64,000 nt of DNA from Enhydrobacter aerosaccus (GTDB taxonomy: Bacteria > Pseudomonadota > Alphaproteobacteria > Reyranellales > Reyranellaceae), in contig CAIMEE010000302.1 of NCBI GenBank assembly GCA_903839865.1, positions 1-64,000 on the forward strand, in the 5' to 3' direction. The position numbers were made by a program, and so were the translations under genes. Below the pieces are notes generated by a model. It did not search any database, had not been told where the DNA came from, and saw only the letters and a list, made by a program, of their open reading frames with translations. Shown here one piece after another: positions 18,971 to 28,768 of the stretch (position 1 is the first letter of the stretch; every line of letters starts with the position of its first letter).

Positions 18971-19960
18971 ATGCGCGCGTTGGTCTGCAACGCGCTGGGC
19001 GACCCCGCGGCGCTCAAGATCGAGAACCGTCCCATCCCGAGGCCCCGTGCCAAGGAAGTCGTCGTGCAGGTAGGCGCGGCGGCGGTGAACTTCCCAGATG
19101 TCCTGACGGTGGCTGGCCTTTATCAGCACAAGCCCGAACTGCCGTTCATACCCGGCATGGAAGGCGCGGGCAGGATCCTGGGCGTGGGCAAGGATGTCGT
19201 CGACTGGCGCAAGGCCGACTGCGTGATCTTTGGCGTTCGCCCGGGCGCCTTCGCCGAATATGTGCGCGTGCCCGACAACGACCGTCAGCTCATGGCGCTG
19301 CCGTCCGGCTGGTCGTGGGCGGAAGGCGCGGGCTTCCGTGTCGCCGCGCAGACCGCCTATCACTCGCTGGTCCATCGCGCCGCGCTGAAGGCGGGCGAGA
19401 CCATTCTGATCCATGGCGCGTCGGGTGGCGTCGGTCTCGCAGCAGTCCAGCTTGCCAAGCATCTGGGCGCCACGGTGATCGCCACTGGCAGCGATGATGG
19501 GCGTCTGGCCATCGTGAAGGACACGGGCGCGGATCACCTGATCAACTATCGCGATCAGGACTTCGTCGCGGTGGTGAAGGAGCTGACCGCCGGCAAGGGC
19601 TGCGATGTGATCTACGATCCCGTGGGCGGCGACGTGCTGGAGAAGTCGATGCGGGTCGCCGCCTACGGCGCGCGTCTGCTGATCGTGGGCTTTACCTCGG
19701 GCGGTCCGAGCAAGCTGATGTCGAACCACATCCTGATCAAGGGATTGTCGGTGCTGGGCATACGCGCCGGCGAGACGCCGCTCAGGATCGCGCCCGAACA
19801 GGGCCGCGACTATGTCGAGCAACTGCCCAAGCTCGCGGCGTTGGGCGTGATGCGGCCGCACATTTCGCATCGCTTTCCGATGGAACGTGCGGCCGAAGCT
19901 TTTCGCGCCCTGACCGACCGCAAGGTGGTCGGCAAGGCAGTGATCGAAATGGGCGTCTGA
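18971..19960 (+). CDS. NADPH:quinone oxidoreductase / zinc-type MDR-family protein
   Basis: MRALVCNALGDPAALKIENRP...ILIHGASGGVGLAAVQLAKHLGATVIATGSDD. Confidence 0.92.
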   Translation: MRALVCNALGDPAALKIENRPIPRPRAKEVVVQVGAAAVNFPDVLTVAGLYQHKPELPFIPGMEGAGRILGVGKDVVDWRKADCVIFGVRPGAFAEYVRVPDNDRQLMALPSGWSWAEGAGFRVAAQTAYHSLVHRAALKAGETILIHGASGGVGLAAVQLAKHLGATVIATGSDDGRLAIVKDTGADHLINYRDQDFVAVVKELTAGKGCDVIYDPVGGDVLEKSMRVAAYGARLLIVGFTSGGPSKLMSNHILIKGLSVLGIRAGETPLRIAPEQGRDYVEQLPKLAALGVMRPHISHRFPMERAAEAFRALTDRKVVGKAVIEMGV

Positions 19961-19977
19961 CGACGAGTGAAGGACGC

Positions 19978-20415
19978 CTAGCGGAAGACAATCGTCACGC
20001 GACGATCCTTCTCCTGCGCGTCCCTCGAGCCGAAGCTCATGTTGCCGAACGCCTCGAGATTGGTGGCGATGATCACCTTGTCGGCCGGCATGCCGTCGCG
20101 AACCATCTGGGCGGCGACTGCATGCGAGCGATCCATCGCGAGCTTGGCGTTGTAATTCTTGTCGCCGAGCTTGTCGGTCTGGCCGAGGATGCAGACCTTC
20201 ACGACCTGGCGCGCCTTGGCGGTGGCGACGGCCTTCTGGATGGTGGGTTTGGCTTCGGGCTTCAGCACGGCGCTGCCGAGATCGAACAGCACCCATTCCG
20301 GCTGCTCGGAGGCCGCCGCGCCGGCCGACGGGCAGCTGCCGACAGTCTGGCCGAAAGAAGGCGCCGCGAACAGGGTGCCGGCTGCGATCAGGGCGAGAGC
20401 GAAGGACTTGGTCAT
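19978..20415 (-). CDS. OmpA-family protein
   Basis: Signal peptide; OmpA-like C-terminus VCILGQTDKLGDKNYNAKLAMDRSHAVAAQMVRDGMPADKVIIATN. Confidence 0.85.
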   Translation of the reverse strand: MTKSFALALIAAGTLFAAPSFGQTVGSCPSAGAAASEQPEWVLFDLGSAVLKPEAKPTIQKAVATAKARQVVKVCILGQTDKLGDKNYNAKLAMDRSHAVAAQMVRDGMPADKVIIATNLEAFGNMSFGSRDAQEKDRRVTIVFR

Positions 20416-21008
20416 GGGAGGGCTCCTTTTAGCGCCAGCTCGACAAACGGCAGGCGATCATTGCCGAAGAACATCTTGCCGTCGACGAAACTGGTCGGGG
20501 CGCCGAACACGCCTCGTGCGACGGCTTCGTCGGTCGTTGCTTTCAGGCGGTCCTTAACGTCCTGCTCCTGGATCCGGTTCCCGAACTTTTGCGGGTCGAG
20601 TCCGGCGCCCACGAGGACCGCCGCGACCTCTTTTATATCGTTGAGGTTGCGGCCGTCGATCCACATCGCCTTGAAGATCGCCGGGTGGTAGCGCTCGAAG
20701 CTGCCGTCGATCTGGGCCGCTGCGGCGCCGCGCATCAGCGCGAGTGTATTGACGGGAAAGAACGGGTTGCGCTGGAACGGCACGCCGTAGTGACGCGCCC
20801 ACAACGGCATGTCGAAGCCGCTCCAGGCGGATTTCTGCGGCATCTCCGCGGGGGAATGATTGCCGGTCGACTTGAACACGCCGCCCAGCAGCATCGGCTT
20901 GCGCGCGAGGGTGGCCCCGGTACGCTGGGCGATCGCCTCGACCTGCGTGTCGGCCAGGTAGCTATAGGGACTGCCGTAGTCGAAGTAGAATTCCAGCGTG
21001 CGGGTCAT
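20412..21008 (-). CDS. 2-hydroxychromene-2-carboxylate isomerase / DsbA-family protein
   Basis: MTRTLEFYFDYGSPYSYLADTQVEAIAQRTGATLARKPMLLGGVFKSTGNHSP...GVFGAPTSFVDGKMFFGNDRL. Confidence 0.92.
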   Translation of the reverse strand: MTRTLEFYFDYGSPYSYLADTQVEAIAQRTGATLARKPMLLGGVFKSTGNHSPAEMPQKSAWSGFDMPLWARHYGVPFQRNPFFPVNTLALMRGAAAAQIDGSFERYHPAIFKAMWIDGRNLNDIKEVAAVLVGAGLDPQKFGNRIQEQDVKDRLKATTDEAVARGVFGAPTSFVDGKMFFGNDRLPFVELALKGALP

Positions 21009-21073
21009 ATTGGCGCCTCCTTGCTTGTGTTCAGCCTGCGCCGCTTCTAGCCTGCCCTCAAGAAAAGTTAGGG

Positions 21074-21838
21074 ATGGAGCGCATGAGCCGCGTTGCGGAC
21101 AAGGTCGTGCTGGTGACAGGCGCCGGATCGGGCATCGGCCGCGCGACTGCAAAACTGTTGGCGGCCGAAGGTGCCACGGTGATCGTGAGCGACATCAATC
21201 GCGCCGGCGGTCTCGAGACAGTGCAGCAGATTGGCGGCAAAGCACGCTTCGAAGAGCATGACACCGCGCAGGAAGCCGACTGGAAGCGCATCGTCGACGG
21301 GATCCTCGAACGCGAGGGCAAGCTGAACGGGCTGGTCAACAATGCCGGCATCGCGGGGCCGTTTCCCGCGACCTTCGAGACCGAGACGGTCGAACAATGG
21401 CAGAAGATCCTGTCGATCAACGTGCAGGGCGTGTTCCTGGGCTGCAAGTATTCCGTGCCGGCACTCCGGCAATCGGGCGGCGGATCGATCGTGAATACCT
21501 CGTCGCTGGCGGCGCTCGTCGGCACGCCCGATCTCTCCGCCTACGGCGCGAGCAAGGGCGCGGTGCGGCAGTTCACCAAGACGGTGGCGATGGATTGCGC
21601 GCGCAAGGGCTACAAGGTGCGCTGCAACTCGGTGCATCCCGGAATAATCATGACGCCGATGGGGCAGGGCATCCTGCCCGACGAGAAGAAGCGCGAGCGC
21701 ATGCGCAAGCACATCCCGCTCGGCGAATTCGGCGCGCCGGAGGACATCGCCTATGGCATCCTCTACCTGATTTCCGACGAGTCCCGCTTCGTCACCGGTA
21801 CCGAGCTGGTGATCGACGGCGGCATGAACGCGATCTAG
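21074..21838 (+). CDS. SDR-family oxidoreductase
   Basis: VADKVVLVTGAGSGIGRATAKLLAAEG...NNAGIAG...TELVIDGGMNAI. Confidence 0.92.
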   Translation: MERMSRVADKVVLVTGAGSGIGRATAKLLAAEGATVIVSDINRAGGLETVQQIGGKARFEEHDTAQEADWKRIVDGILEREGKLNGLVNNAGIAGPFPATFETETVEQWQKILSINVQGVFLGCKYSVPALRQSGGGSIVNTSSLAALVGTPDLSAYGASKGAVRQFTKTVAMDCARKGYKVRCNSVHPGIIMTPMGQGILPDEKKRERMRKHIPLGEFGAPEDIAYGILYLISDESRFVTGTELVIDGGMNAI

Positions 21839-21849
21839 GGAAACTTCGC

Positions 21850-23031
21850 ATGCAACACGCCGACCAGGTTGCCTATATCGAACGTCTGCTCGAGATGGCC
21901 CGCGCCAACCTTCGCGACGATGGTCCGGGCCTCACCCACACGGCCGTCGACACGTATTTCTCGCAGGACCGTTACGATCGCGAAGTGGCGACGCTCTTTC
22001 GCCGCTATCCCGTGGTCGTTGCCTTCTCGGCACAGCTGCGCAAGGCCGGCGACTTCGTCACCAACACCGACACTGGCCAGCCGATCCTCGTTGCGCGCGG
22101 GACGGACGGGAGGCTGCGCGCCTTCCTGAACGTCTGCCGCCATCGCACGGCGACTCTCGAGACCAGGCCGTGCGGGGCGAACAAGCGCGCGTTCGTCTGC
22201 CCCTATCATGGCTGGAGCTACGATCTGACCGGCAAACTCGTCGGCATTACCGACGGTGCCTGGTTCGGCGATCTCGACCGCGGTACCCATGGCCTCAAGC
22301 AACTTGCGGTGGCGGAGCGCTGCGGCATGGTCTGGGTCGTGCCGACGGCGCTCGAAGATGGCCAGAGCGCCGATTTCGACATCGATTCTTTCCTCGGCGC
22401 CGTGAAGCCCGACCTGCAGTCGTGGGACATGGCGAGCTGGGAGGTTCACAGCACCACGCCGATCCGACCCCGCATGAACTGGAAGCTGGTGATCGACACC
22501 TTCCTTGAGCTGTATCATTTTCGCTACCTGCATGGCGCGAGCGTGGCGCCGCTGTTCCTGGACAACATCACGACCCACGAGCGCCGTGACCGCCATTCGC
22601 GCTTCGCCGTTGCCAAGAAGACCCTGCTCGAGATCGACAAGGAGCCGCGCGAGACGTGGAGGCTGCTCGATCATGCGGTGATGCTCTACAACCTGTTCCC
22701 GAACACGGTGCTGGCCTATACCGCCGATCATTGCGGCGTGTTCACGAGCTATCCGATCTCTCCCGACGAGTCGCTGATCAACGTGTCGATCCTGGTCGAT
22801 CCCACGGTCCGTGCCACGAAGCCGGAAGGCTACTGGGACACCAACCGTGATCTCATCCTGGCCGCGTTGGCAGAGGACTTCGCGGTCGGTGCGACCATCC
22901 AGTCGAACTTCCGCAGCGGCGCGAACCAGGTCCAGACCTTCGGCAAATTTGAGAAGGCGCTGGGCTGGTATCACGCTGAGATTGACGCTGCGCTGTCGCG
23001 CAGCGTCAATCTCAGCGTGGGCGGCGTGTAG
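21850..23031 (+). CDS. aromatic ring-hydroxylating dioxygenase, Rieske alpha-subunit family
   Basis: CRHRTATLE...CPYHGWSYDLTGKL Rieske ligands; DTFLELYHFRYLHG Fe-site region. Confidence 0.93.
   Translation: MQHADQVAYIERLLEMARANLRDDGPGLTHTAVDTYFSQDRYDREVATLFRRYPVVVAFSAQLRKAGDFVTNTDTGQPILVARGTDGRLRAFLNVCRHRTATLETRPCGANKRAFVCPYHGWSYDLTGKLVGITDGAWFGDLDRGTHGLKQLAVAERCGMVWVVPTALEDGQSADFDIDSFLGAVKPDLQSWDMASWEVHSTTPIRPRMNWKLVIDTFLELYHFRYLHGASVAPLFLDNITTHERRDRHSRFAVAKKTLLEIDKEPRETWRLLDHAVMLYNLFPNTVLAYTADHCGVFTSYPISPDESLINVSILVDPTVRATKPEGYWDTNRDLILAALAEDFAVGATIQSNFRSGANQVQTFGKFEKALGWYHAEIDAALSRSVNLSVGGV
22972..23019. repeat. perfect 22-bp inverted repeat with 4-nt loop, inside the 3' end of the Rieske gene
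   Basis: cacgctgagattgacgctgcgc-tgtc-gcgcagcgtcaatctcagcgtg. Confidence 0.97.
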
Positions 23032-23196
23032 CGCTGCAGGAAGCGAAGCGACCGAAGCGCGGGCGCCGCACGGTGCAGACAGATTGAGGGAGCTGCAACG
23101 CGGTGCGTAATTTGAACCACGCGGGACAGGCGCCGCGGACGGCGCCGACTCGCGTATATGAATGCGCGGCCGCCCGCCTGAAATGGCGCTTTCGCG

Positions 23197-23727
23197 CTAT
23201 TTCACGATCACCTGGTGAGCGGACTTGTCGCCGTCGGTGACGGTGACGGAACTGAAGCCCAAGAGCTTCAGCAGGTCGAAGAAGGTCGCCTCTTCCGCCA
23301 CCGTGTGTTCCTGGAAGAACGGCGAGAGGCGGGCCATCGTGGTCATGTTGGCGAGCAGGGCGCGCTGGCGGTAGACGGTGTCGAGTTCGCCGCGCTGCAA
23401 GCCGACAACGATCAGCTTGTCGGCCTTCTCGCCCTTCACGAACACCGCGTAGGGAACGCGATAGGCCGACTGCAGGGTGCCCTGCGAGATCACGGTGACG
23501 AACTGCACCCGCTGCGGCCGGTCGACGCCGGTAATTGTCTGCAGGGTCGATTCGAAAGTCTCGATCGAAGTCGGCTTGGGATAATAGTAGCCGACGTAGC
23601 GGTCCTCGCCGCTCGTCGCAGCGGCCGCGACGGGCTTGGCCGGCGCCTTCTTCTCTTTGTCTTGCGCGAGGGCGGAGCCGGCCAGCAGCACGACCAGCGC
23701 GAGGGAGGCGGCAGCAGTCTTCATCAT
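23197..23727 (-). CDS. hypothetical secreted protein
   Basis: MMKTAAASLALVVLLAGSALAQ signal peptide, 176-aa ORF. Confidence 0.75.
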   Translation of the reverse strand: MMKTAAASLALVVLLAGSALAQDKEKKAPAKPVAAAATSGEDRYVGYYYPKPTSIETFESTLQTITGVDRPQRVQFVTVISQGTLQSAYRVPYAVFVKGEKADKLIVVGLQRGELDTVYRQRALLANMTTMARLSPFFQEHTVAEEATFFDLLKLLGFSSVTVTDGDKSAHQVIVK

Positions 23728-23755
23728 TGTAGGTACTCCTGAGGGATCGTCCCGG

Positions 23756-24529
23756 CTAAAACAAGGTATAGCCACCATCGATGACGAAGTCGCGTCCCGT
23801 CGTGTAGCCGGTGGCGCCCGACGCCAGGTAGACGGCGATGCCGCCGAAATCCGCGCCGGTGCCCCAGCGGCGCTGCGGGATGCGGGGCAGGACGCTGCCG
23901 GCGAACTTCGGATTGGCGACGGCATTGGCCGTCATCTCGGTCTCGATCCAGCCGGGCAGGATCGAGTTTACCGTGATCTTGTAGCGGGCCAGTTCGACGG
24001 CGAGCGCCCGCACCATCGCGGTGACGCCGCCCTTGCTGGCGCCGTAGTGGCTGGAGCGTGCCGCGCCTTCGATCGCCGCGGTCGAGGCCATGGCCACCAG
24101 CGAGCCACCCTTGCCGCGCTCGACCATGTGCCTGGCCGCCGCACGAAAAGTGAAAAAGACGCCGTCGAGATTGACCTGCAGCACGCGGCGCCATTCGGCA
24201 TAGTCCATCTCGAGGATCGAGCCCTTGCCGCGGCCCGAAACGCCGGCATTGGCGACGCAGTTGTCGACATGGCCCATCACCTTCACCGTCTCTGCGAAGG
24301 CGGCCTCGACCTGCTTCTCGTCGCCGACATCGACGATCTGGGCATGGACCTTGTGGCCATGCTTCTTGAGCTGACCGACCGCGGCGTCGTTCTTTTCCTT
24401 GCGCGTTCCCCAGATGCAGACGTCGGCGCCGGCCTCGGCCATCGCGTCGGCCATGCCGAGGCCGATGCCGCCGTTGCCGCCGGTCACCAGCGCCACCTTG
24501 CCCGTCAGATCGAATCCCTTGTAGGCCAT
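23756..24529 (-). CDS. SDR-family oxidoreductase
   Basis: FDLTGKVALVTGGNGGIGLGMADAMAEAG...NAGVSGRG...GRDFVIDGGYTLF. Confidence 0.92.
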   Translation of the reverse strand: MAYKGFDLTGKVALVTGGNGGIGLGMADAMAEAGADVCIWGTRKEKNDAAVGQLKKHGHKVHAQIVDVGDEKQVEAAFAETVKVMGHVDNCVANAGVSGRGKGSILEMDYAEWRRVLQVNLDGVFFTFRAAARHMVERGKGGSLVAMASTAAIEGAARSSHYGASKGGVTAMVRALAVELARYKITVNSILPGWIETEMTANAVANPKFAGSVLPRIPQRRWGTGADFGGIAVYLASGATGYTTGRDFVIDGGYTLF

Positions 24530-24573
24530 GTCATGCTCCTCCCGTTTGGGAGGAGCATGATGACGGGCCGCTG

Positions 24574-25290
24574 TCAGTTCAACTTGTCTGTTTCGACCAG
24601 CACGATCTCGGAATCCTCGACCGCAGTGAGGGTCACTTCGTCCTGGTCGACGATCGCCACACCGTCACGGGCGTTGGCGGCCACAAGTTTGCCGTCGCTG
24701 CCGCGCACCTCGATCTTGCCCTTGGCCGGCACGAGGTAGGCGGGCTTGCCGTCGAGCTTCTGCACCAGCGTCTCGCCCGCCTTCAGCTTGCCGGCATAGA
24801 GCGCGCCGTCGGCGTAGAGCGGGATCGCGCCGTCATGGCCGCGTCCGGAAGCCAGGGGCACCAGCTTGCCGTTGCGCGCGTCGGCGGGGAACTGCACCGT
24901 TTCCCAGCGCGCCGGCACGCCTTCCTTGTTGGGCAGGATCCAGATCTGGAAGAGCTCGGTCTCGGCATCCTCCATGTTGTACTCGGCGTGCTGGATGCCC
25001 TTGCCGGCGCTCATGACCTGGATCTGGCCGGCTTCGGTCCGGCCCTCGTTGCCGAGATGATCCTTGTGCGTGATCGCACCCTTGATGACGTAGGTCACGA
25101 TTTCCATGTCGCGGTGAGGGTGTGGCGGGAAGCCCGACTGCGGCGCGATGCGGTCGTTGTTCCACACGCGCAGCGCACCCCAGTGCACGCGGTCATTGTT
25201 GCGGTAGTCGGCGAAGCTGAAATGGAAGTTGGCCTTGAGCCAGCCGTGGTCCGACTTGCCGAGTTTGTCGAAGGGCCTGAGTTCGATCAT
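24574..25290 (-). CDS. pirin-family protein
   Basis: IELRPFDKLGKSDHGWLKANFHFSFADY...PPHPHRDMEIVTYVIKGAITHKDHLGNEGRTEAGQIQVMSAGKGIQHAEYN. Confidence 0.94.
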   Translation of the reverse strand: MIELRPFDKLGKSDHGWLKANFHFSFADYRNNDRVHWGALRVWNNDRIAPQSGFPPHPHRDMEIVTYVIKGAITHKDHLGNEGRTEAGQIQVMSAGKGIQHAEYNMEDAETELFQIWILPNKEGVPARWETVQFPADARNGKLVPLASGRGHDGAIPLYADGALYAGKLKAGETLVQKLDGKPAYLVPAKGKIEVRGSDGKLVAANARDGVAIVDQDEVTLTAVEDSEIVLVETDKLN

Positions 25291-25318
25291 GGGTTTTCTC
25301 CTGTCTGGCCGCATAGAT

Positions 25319-25335
25319 GGTTACCTGGAGTAACC
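25319..25335. promoter_or_regulatory. inverted repeat GGTTAC-N5-GTAACC upstream of the pirin gene (candidate operator)
   Basis: Perfect 6-bp arms, centre about 37 bp upstream of the pirin start. Confidence 0.4.
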
Positions 25336-25392
25336 GATCAAGTTTCCGATTGGTAAGCGGCCTTGACGATGCGCCGGCCCGAATGTTCTGAT

Positions 25393-25400
25393 GTTATAAC
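25393..25400. promoter_or_regulatory. GTTATAAC palindrome upstream of the ABC operon (candidate GntR-type half-site)
   Basis: GT-N4-AC palindrome in an AT-rich stretch before the 25449 gene. Confidence 0.3.
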
Positions 25401-25448
25401 AATAAGAAATCGAGTGTCGGCATCGACCGACGCTTTTGGAGGAAACAA

Positions 25449-26435
25449 ATGAAGCGTCTGAAGGTCACGCTCTGTGCCGCGCTGACAGCCGTGTCGATGG
25501 TGTGCGGGTCTGCGCGCGCCGAGGACATCGTCGTCACCCACTATGCCTCGCTGCTCTACGGCACGCCCTACGCAATCGCCCTGGAAAAGGGCTACTTCAA
25601 GGAGGCCGGAGTCGACGTTACCGGCATCCTGACGTCGAAGGGCGGCGGCACCAGCGTCCGCAACATGATGGCGGGCGACACGCTGTTCGCCGAGGTGGCG
25701 TTTCCGGCGGCGCTCAGTGCGCTCAAGGAGGGCTTTCCGATCAAGATCATCAGCGGCGGCACCGACGGCCCCAGCTCCTTCTGGGTGACCCGGCCGGATA
25801 TGAAGATCGACACGCCGGAGGACCTCAAGGGCAAGCGCTTCGTCTACAGCCGGCCGAAGTCGGTGAGTGAAAGCAGCGTCTTCGCCGTCCTGAAATCGCA
25901 CGGCATCAAGCCGTCGGAAGTCACGATGGTGGCGATCGGCGATTTCGGCGCCGGCCTGACCGCGCTCGAGCACAACAAGATCGACATCGCCATCATCCCC
26001 GAGCCGATCTACTCGCAGAAAATGAAGGCGGGAGCGAAGTACAAGGTCATTCCCTGGCTCGATTCGAAACTGCCGCCGTACACCCAGACCGTCGGCATCG
26101 CGACGAACGACATGATTGCCAAGAAGGGTGACAAGTTGCGTGCCGTCATCGAGGGCCGCCGCAAAGGCGTCGACCTGCTCTATGCGGACCGCAAGGCGGC
26201 CGAGGGTGCGCTGGCCAAGGCCTACAACCTGCCGCCGGACATTGCCGCCTCCGCACTCGCCGGCACGCTCGCGCAGTCCCCGCACTGGTGGGGCCAGGGC
26301 GACATCAAGATGAAGCTGATGGATCTCACGGCCCAGTCGCTGAAGGAGACCGGAGCTCTCGACGGCGATGTCGACTGGAAGGCTGCGATCGACGACCGCT
26401 TCGTGCCGAAGGACCTGCAGTCCAAGACGCAGTGA
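25449..26435 (+). CDS. ABC transporter substrate-binding protein (NMT1/SsuA/THI5-like)
   Basis: Signal peptide; EDIVVTHYASLLYGTPYAIALEKGYFKEAGVDVTGILTSKGGGTSVRNMMAGD. Confidence 0.9.
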   Translation: MKRLKVTLCAALTAVSMVCGSARAEDIVVTHYASLLYGTPYAIALEKGYFKEAGVDVTGILTSKGGGTSVRNMMAGDTLFAEVAFPAALSALKEGFPIKIISGGTDGPSSFWVTRPDMKIDTPEDLKGKRFVYSRPKSVSESSVFAVLKSHGIKPSEVTMVAIGDFGAGLTALEHNKIDIAIIPEPIYSQKMKAGAKYKVIPWLDSKLPPYTQTVGIATNDMIAKKGDKLRAVIEGRRKGVDLLYADRKAAEGALAKAYNLPPDIAASALAGTLAQSPHWWGQGDIKMKLMDLTAQSLKETGALDGDVDWKAAIDDRFVPKDLQSKTQ

Positions 26436-26454
26436 CTTTGCGGGCTCGATTCGC

Positions 26455-27261
26455 ATGAACATCGTTGCCCGTCTCACCGACGTCTCGCGCATATATCCGC
26501 CGCGCGCCGGCCATCCGGCGGTCCATGCTATGGGGCCGCTGTCGCTGGAGCTGCGCGCCGGCGAGTTCTTCAGCGTCGTTGGCCCGTCGGGCTGCGGCAA
26601 GTCGACCCTGCTCGACGTGCTGTCGGGCCTGTCCGCCCCCAGCCAAGGCTCTGTCGAGTTCGAGGGCAAGCCGGTCGCCGGTGTCGTGCCCGAGGGGGTC
26701 GGCGTCGTCTTCCAGGAAGACGCGTCTTTCCCATGGCTCACCGTCGAGGACAATGTCGCCTTCGGCCTGCGCCGCCTCGGCACGGATCCCGCGGAGATCA
26801 AGCGGCGGGTTGATTTTGCCGTAGGCTTCATGGGCCTGAACGATTTCCGCCGCGCCTATCCCAGCCAGCTCTCGGGCGGCATGCGGCAGCGCGTGTGCAT
26901 CGCCCGCACGCTGGTGCTGCAGCCGCGGCTGATCCTGCTCGACGAGCCTTTCGGCGCACTCGACCAGCAGACGCGCCTGCTCATGGGCGACGAACTGCTG
27001 CGGCTGTGGCGCGAGACCTCGGCCACCGTCATGCTGATCACCCACGCCCTCGACGAAGCAAACCTGTTGTCCGATCGCATCGGCGTGATGTCGGCGCGGC
27101 CCGGCCGCTTCATCGATGTGGTCGATACCCATTGGCCGCGTGACCGCGATTCGCGGCTCGCCGAGAGGCCCGACTTCGGCGCCGTGACCTCGCGGCTTTG
27201 GTCGCTCCTGCGCACCGAGTCGATACAGGCGCTGGGCCAGGGCGCAATGGCGGCGCAATGA
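26455..27261 (+). CDS. ABC transporter ATP-binding protein (nitrate/sulfonate/taurine type)
   Basis: Walker A GPSGCGKST; LSGGMRQRV signature; LILLDEPFGALD Walker B. Confidence 0.94.
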   Translation: MNIVARLTDVSRIYPPRAGHPAVHAMGPLSLELRAGEFFSVVGPSGCGKSTLLDVLSGLSAPSQGSVEFEGKPVAGVVPEGVGVVFQEDASFPWLTVEDNVAFGLRRLGTDPAEIKRRVDFAVGFMGLNDFRRAYPSQLSGGMRQRVCIARTLVLQPRLILLDEPFGALDQQTRLLMGDELLRLWRETSATVMLITHALDEANLLSDRIGVMSARPGRFIDVVDTHWPRDRDSRLAERPDFGAVTSRLWSLLRTESIQALGQGAMAAQ

Positions 27262-28007
27262 GCAAGGCCGGCTGGATCCGCCTCATCGTCCTCGTCGGTT
27301 TCTTCGGCGCAGTCGAGGCGCTCTGCCGCAGCGGCGTGATCTCGCCCAAGCTGGTGATCGCCCCGACGGCGATGGTTGAAGCGATGGTCAAACTCCTGGG
27401 CTCGGGCGAGATGAGCGGCGATATCCGCCAGACGCTCAGCTCGGTCGGCATCGCCATGGGCCTGTCGATCGTCGGCGGCTTCGTCTGGGGCTGTGTGCTC
27501 TATTGGCTGCCGCCGCTGCGCCGCGCTGTCGAGCCCTTCCTCGCGGCCTACTACTCGCTGCCGCACTTCGCCTTTTATCCGCTGCTTATCGTGATCTTCG
27601 GGCTGGGCACGCTGCCGCTGATCGTGCTGGCGACCCTGTTCGCCATGGTGGCGATGATCATGGCTACTCTGACCGGCCTCGACCGCATCCCGCGCGTCCT
27701 CATCAAGACCGCGCGCATGCAGCGCCTGTCGCTGCCCGCCGAGATCTGGCACATCCGCCTGCCTGCGGCCGCGCCGCATCTCTTCTCCGGGCTGAAACTC
27801 GCCGTCACCTATTCCTTCATCGGCGTGATCGCCGGCGAGTTCATCCTGTCGACGAGCGGGCTCGGTCACCAGATCGCCTTCGCCTACGACAACTTCGACA
27901 ACAAGACGATGTACGGGCTGATCCTGTTCGTGCTCTGCATTGCCATCACCTTCAACCTGCTGGTGTTCGCCTACGAGCGGCGGCTGGCGCGGCGGCGCGG
28001 CCTGTGA
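27258..28007 (+). CDS. ABC transporter permease
   Basis: BPD permease pattern PHFAFYPLLIVIFGLG...EIWHIRLPAAAPHLFSGLKLAVTYSFIGVIAGEF; ATGA overlap with the upstream gene. Confidence 0.92.
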   Translation: MSKAGWIRLIVLVGFFGAVEALCRSGVISPKLVIAPTAMVEAMVKLLGSGEMSGDIRQTLSSVGIAMGLSIVGGFVWGCVLYWLPPLRRAVEPFLAAYYSLPHFAFYPLLIVIFGLGTLPLIVLATLFAMVAMIMATLTGLDRIPRVLIKTARMQRLSLPAEIWHIRLPAAAPHLFSGLKLAVTYSFIGVIAGEFILSTSGLGHQIAFAYDNFDNKTMYGLILFVLCIAITFNLLVFAYERRLARRRGL

Positions 28008-28768
28008 CCGCCGTCCGTACCCTGCGTGGCCCGCTGCTCCTCACCGTCACCCTGCTGGTGGTGTGGCAACTCCTGCATCAGTGGGCCGGCGACACCGCGC
28101 TCACCGCGCCGGTGCCGACGCTGCAGCATCTCTGGGAGATGATCGGCCAGAAGAGATTCGTGCCGCACGTTACCGAGACCGGCCTCGCCTTCCTGCAGGC
28201 GCTCGCGATCTCCTGGATGGGCGGCGTGGCGATCGGCCTGCTGCTGGGCGGCCACAGGATGTCGGGTGAAGTCGCCGAGCCGATCCTGGTCGGCATCTAT
28301 TCGTTGCCCAAGATCGCGCTCTATCCGGTGATCCTCCTCCTGTTCGGGCTCGGCATGACGGCCAAGGTCGCGTTCGGTGCGCTGCACGGCATCATCCCGG
28401 TCGCGCTGTTCACCATGAACGCGGTGCGCAACGTCAACCGCACCTATCTGCGCGCCGGTCGGGCGATGCGGCTCACCCCTGCGCAGACCGGTTGGTACAT
28501 CCTGATCCCGGCCACGCTGCCGGAGATCTTCACCGGACTGCGCATCGGCTTCTCGCTCACGCTGCTCGGTACCATGCTGGGCGAGTTGTTTGCCTCGCAG
28601 CGCGGCCTGGGCTTCCTGCTAATGACGGCGATCGACCTCAATGACGTGCAGACGATCCTGTCGATCGCCGTGTTGATCTCGCTGTTCGCCGTGACAGCCA
28701 ACTCGATCCTGCTGGCGATCGACAAGCGCCTGCATCGGGGCGCCATGCTGGATGCGGGCGAAAGATGA
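28004..28768 (+). CDS. ABC transporter permease (GTG start)
   Basis: PKIALYPVILLLFGLGMTAKVAFGALHGIIPVALFTMNAVRNV...PATLPEIFTGLRIGFSLTLLGTMLGELF; GTGA overlap. Confidence 0.9.
   Translation: MTAVRTLRGPLLLTVTLLVVWQLLHQWAGDTALTAPVPTLQHLWEMIGQKRFVPHVTETGLAFLQALAISWMGGVAIGLLLGGHRMSGEVAEPILVGIYSLPKIALYPVILLLFGLGMTAKVAFGALHGIIPVALFTMNAVRNVNRTYLRAGRAMRLTPAQTGWYILIPATLPEIFTGLRIGFSLTLLGTMLGELFASQRGLGFLLMTAIDLNDVQTILSIAVLISLFAVTANSILLAIDKRLHRGAMLDAGER

Noticed and set aside
22972-23019. Call the Rieske 3' hairpin a Rho-independent terminator
   Set aside because: It lies before the stop codon and has no T-tract
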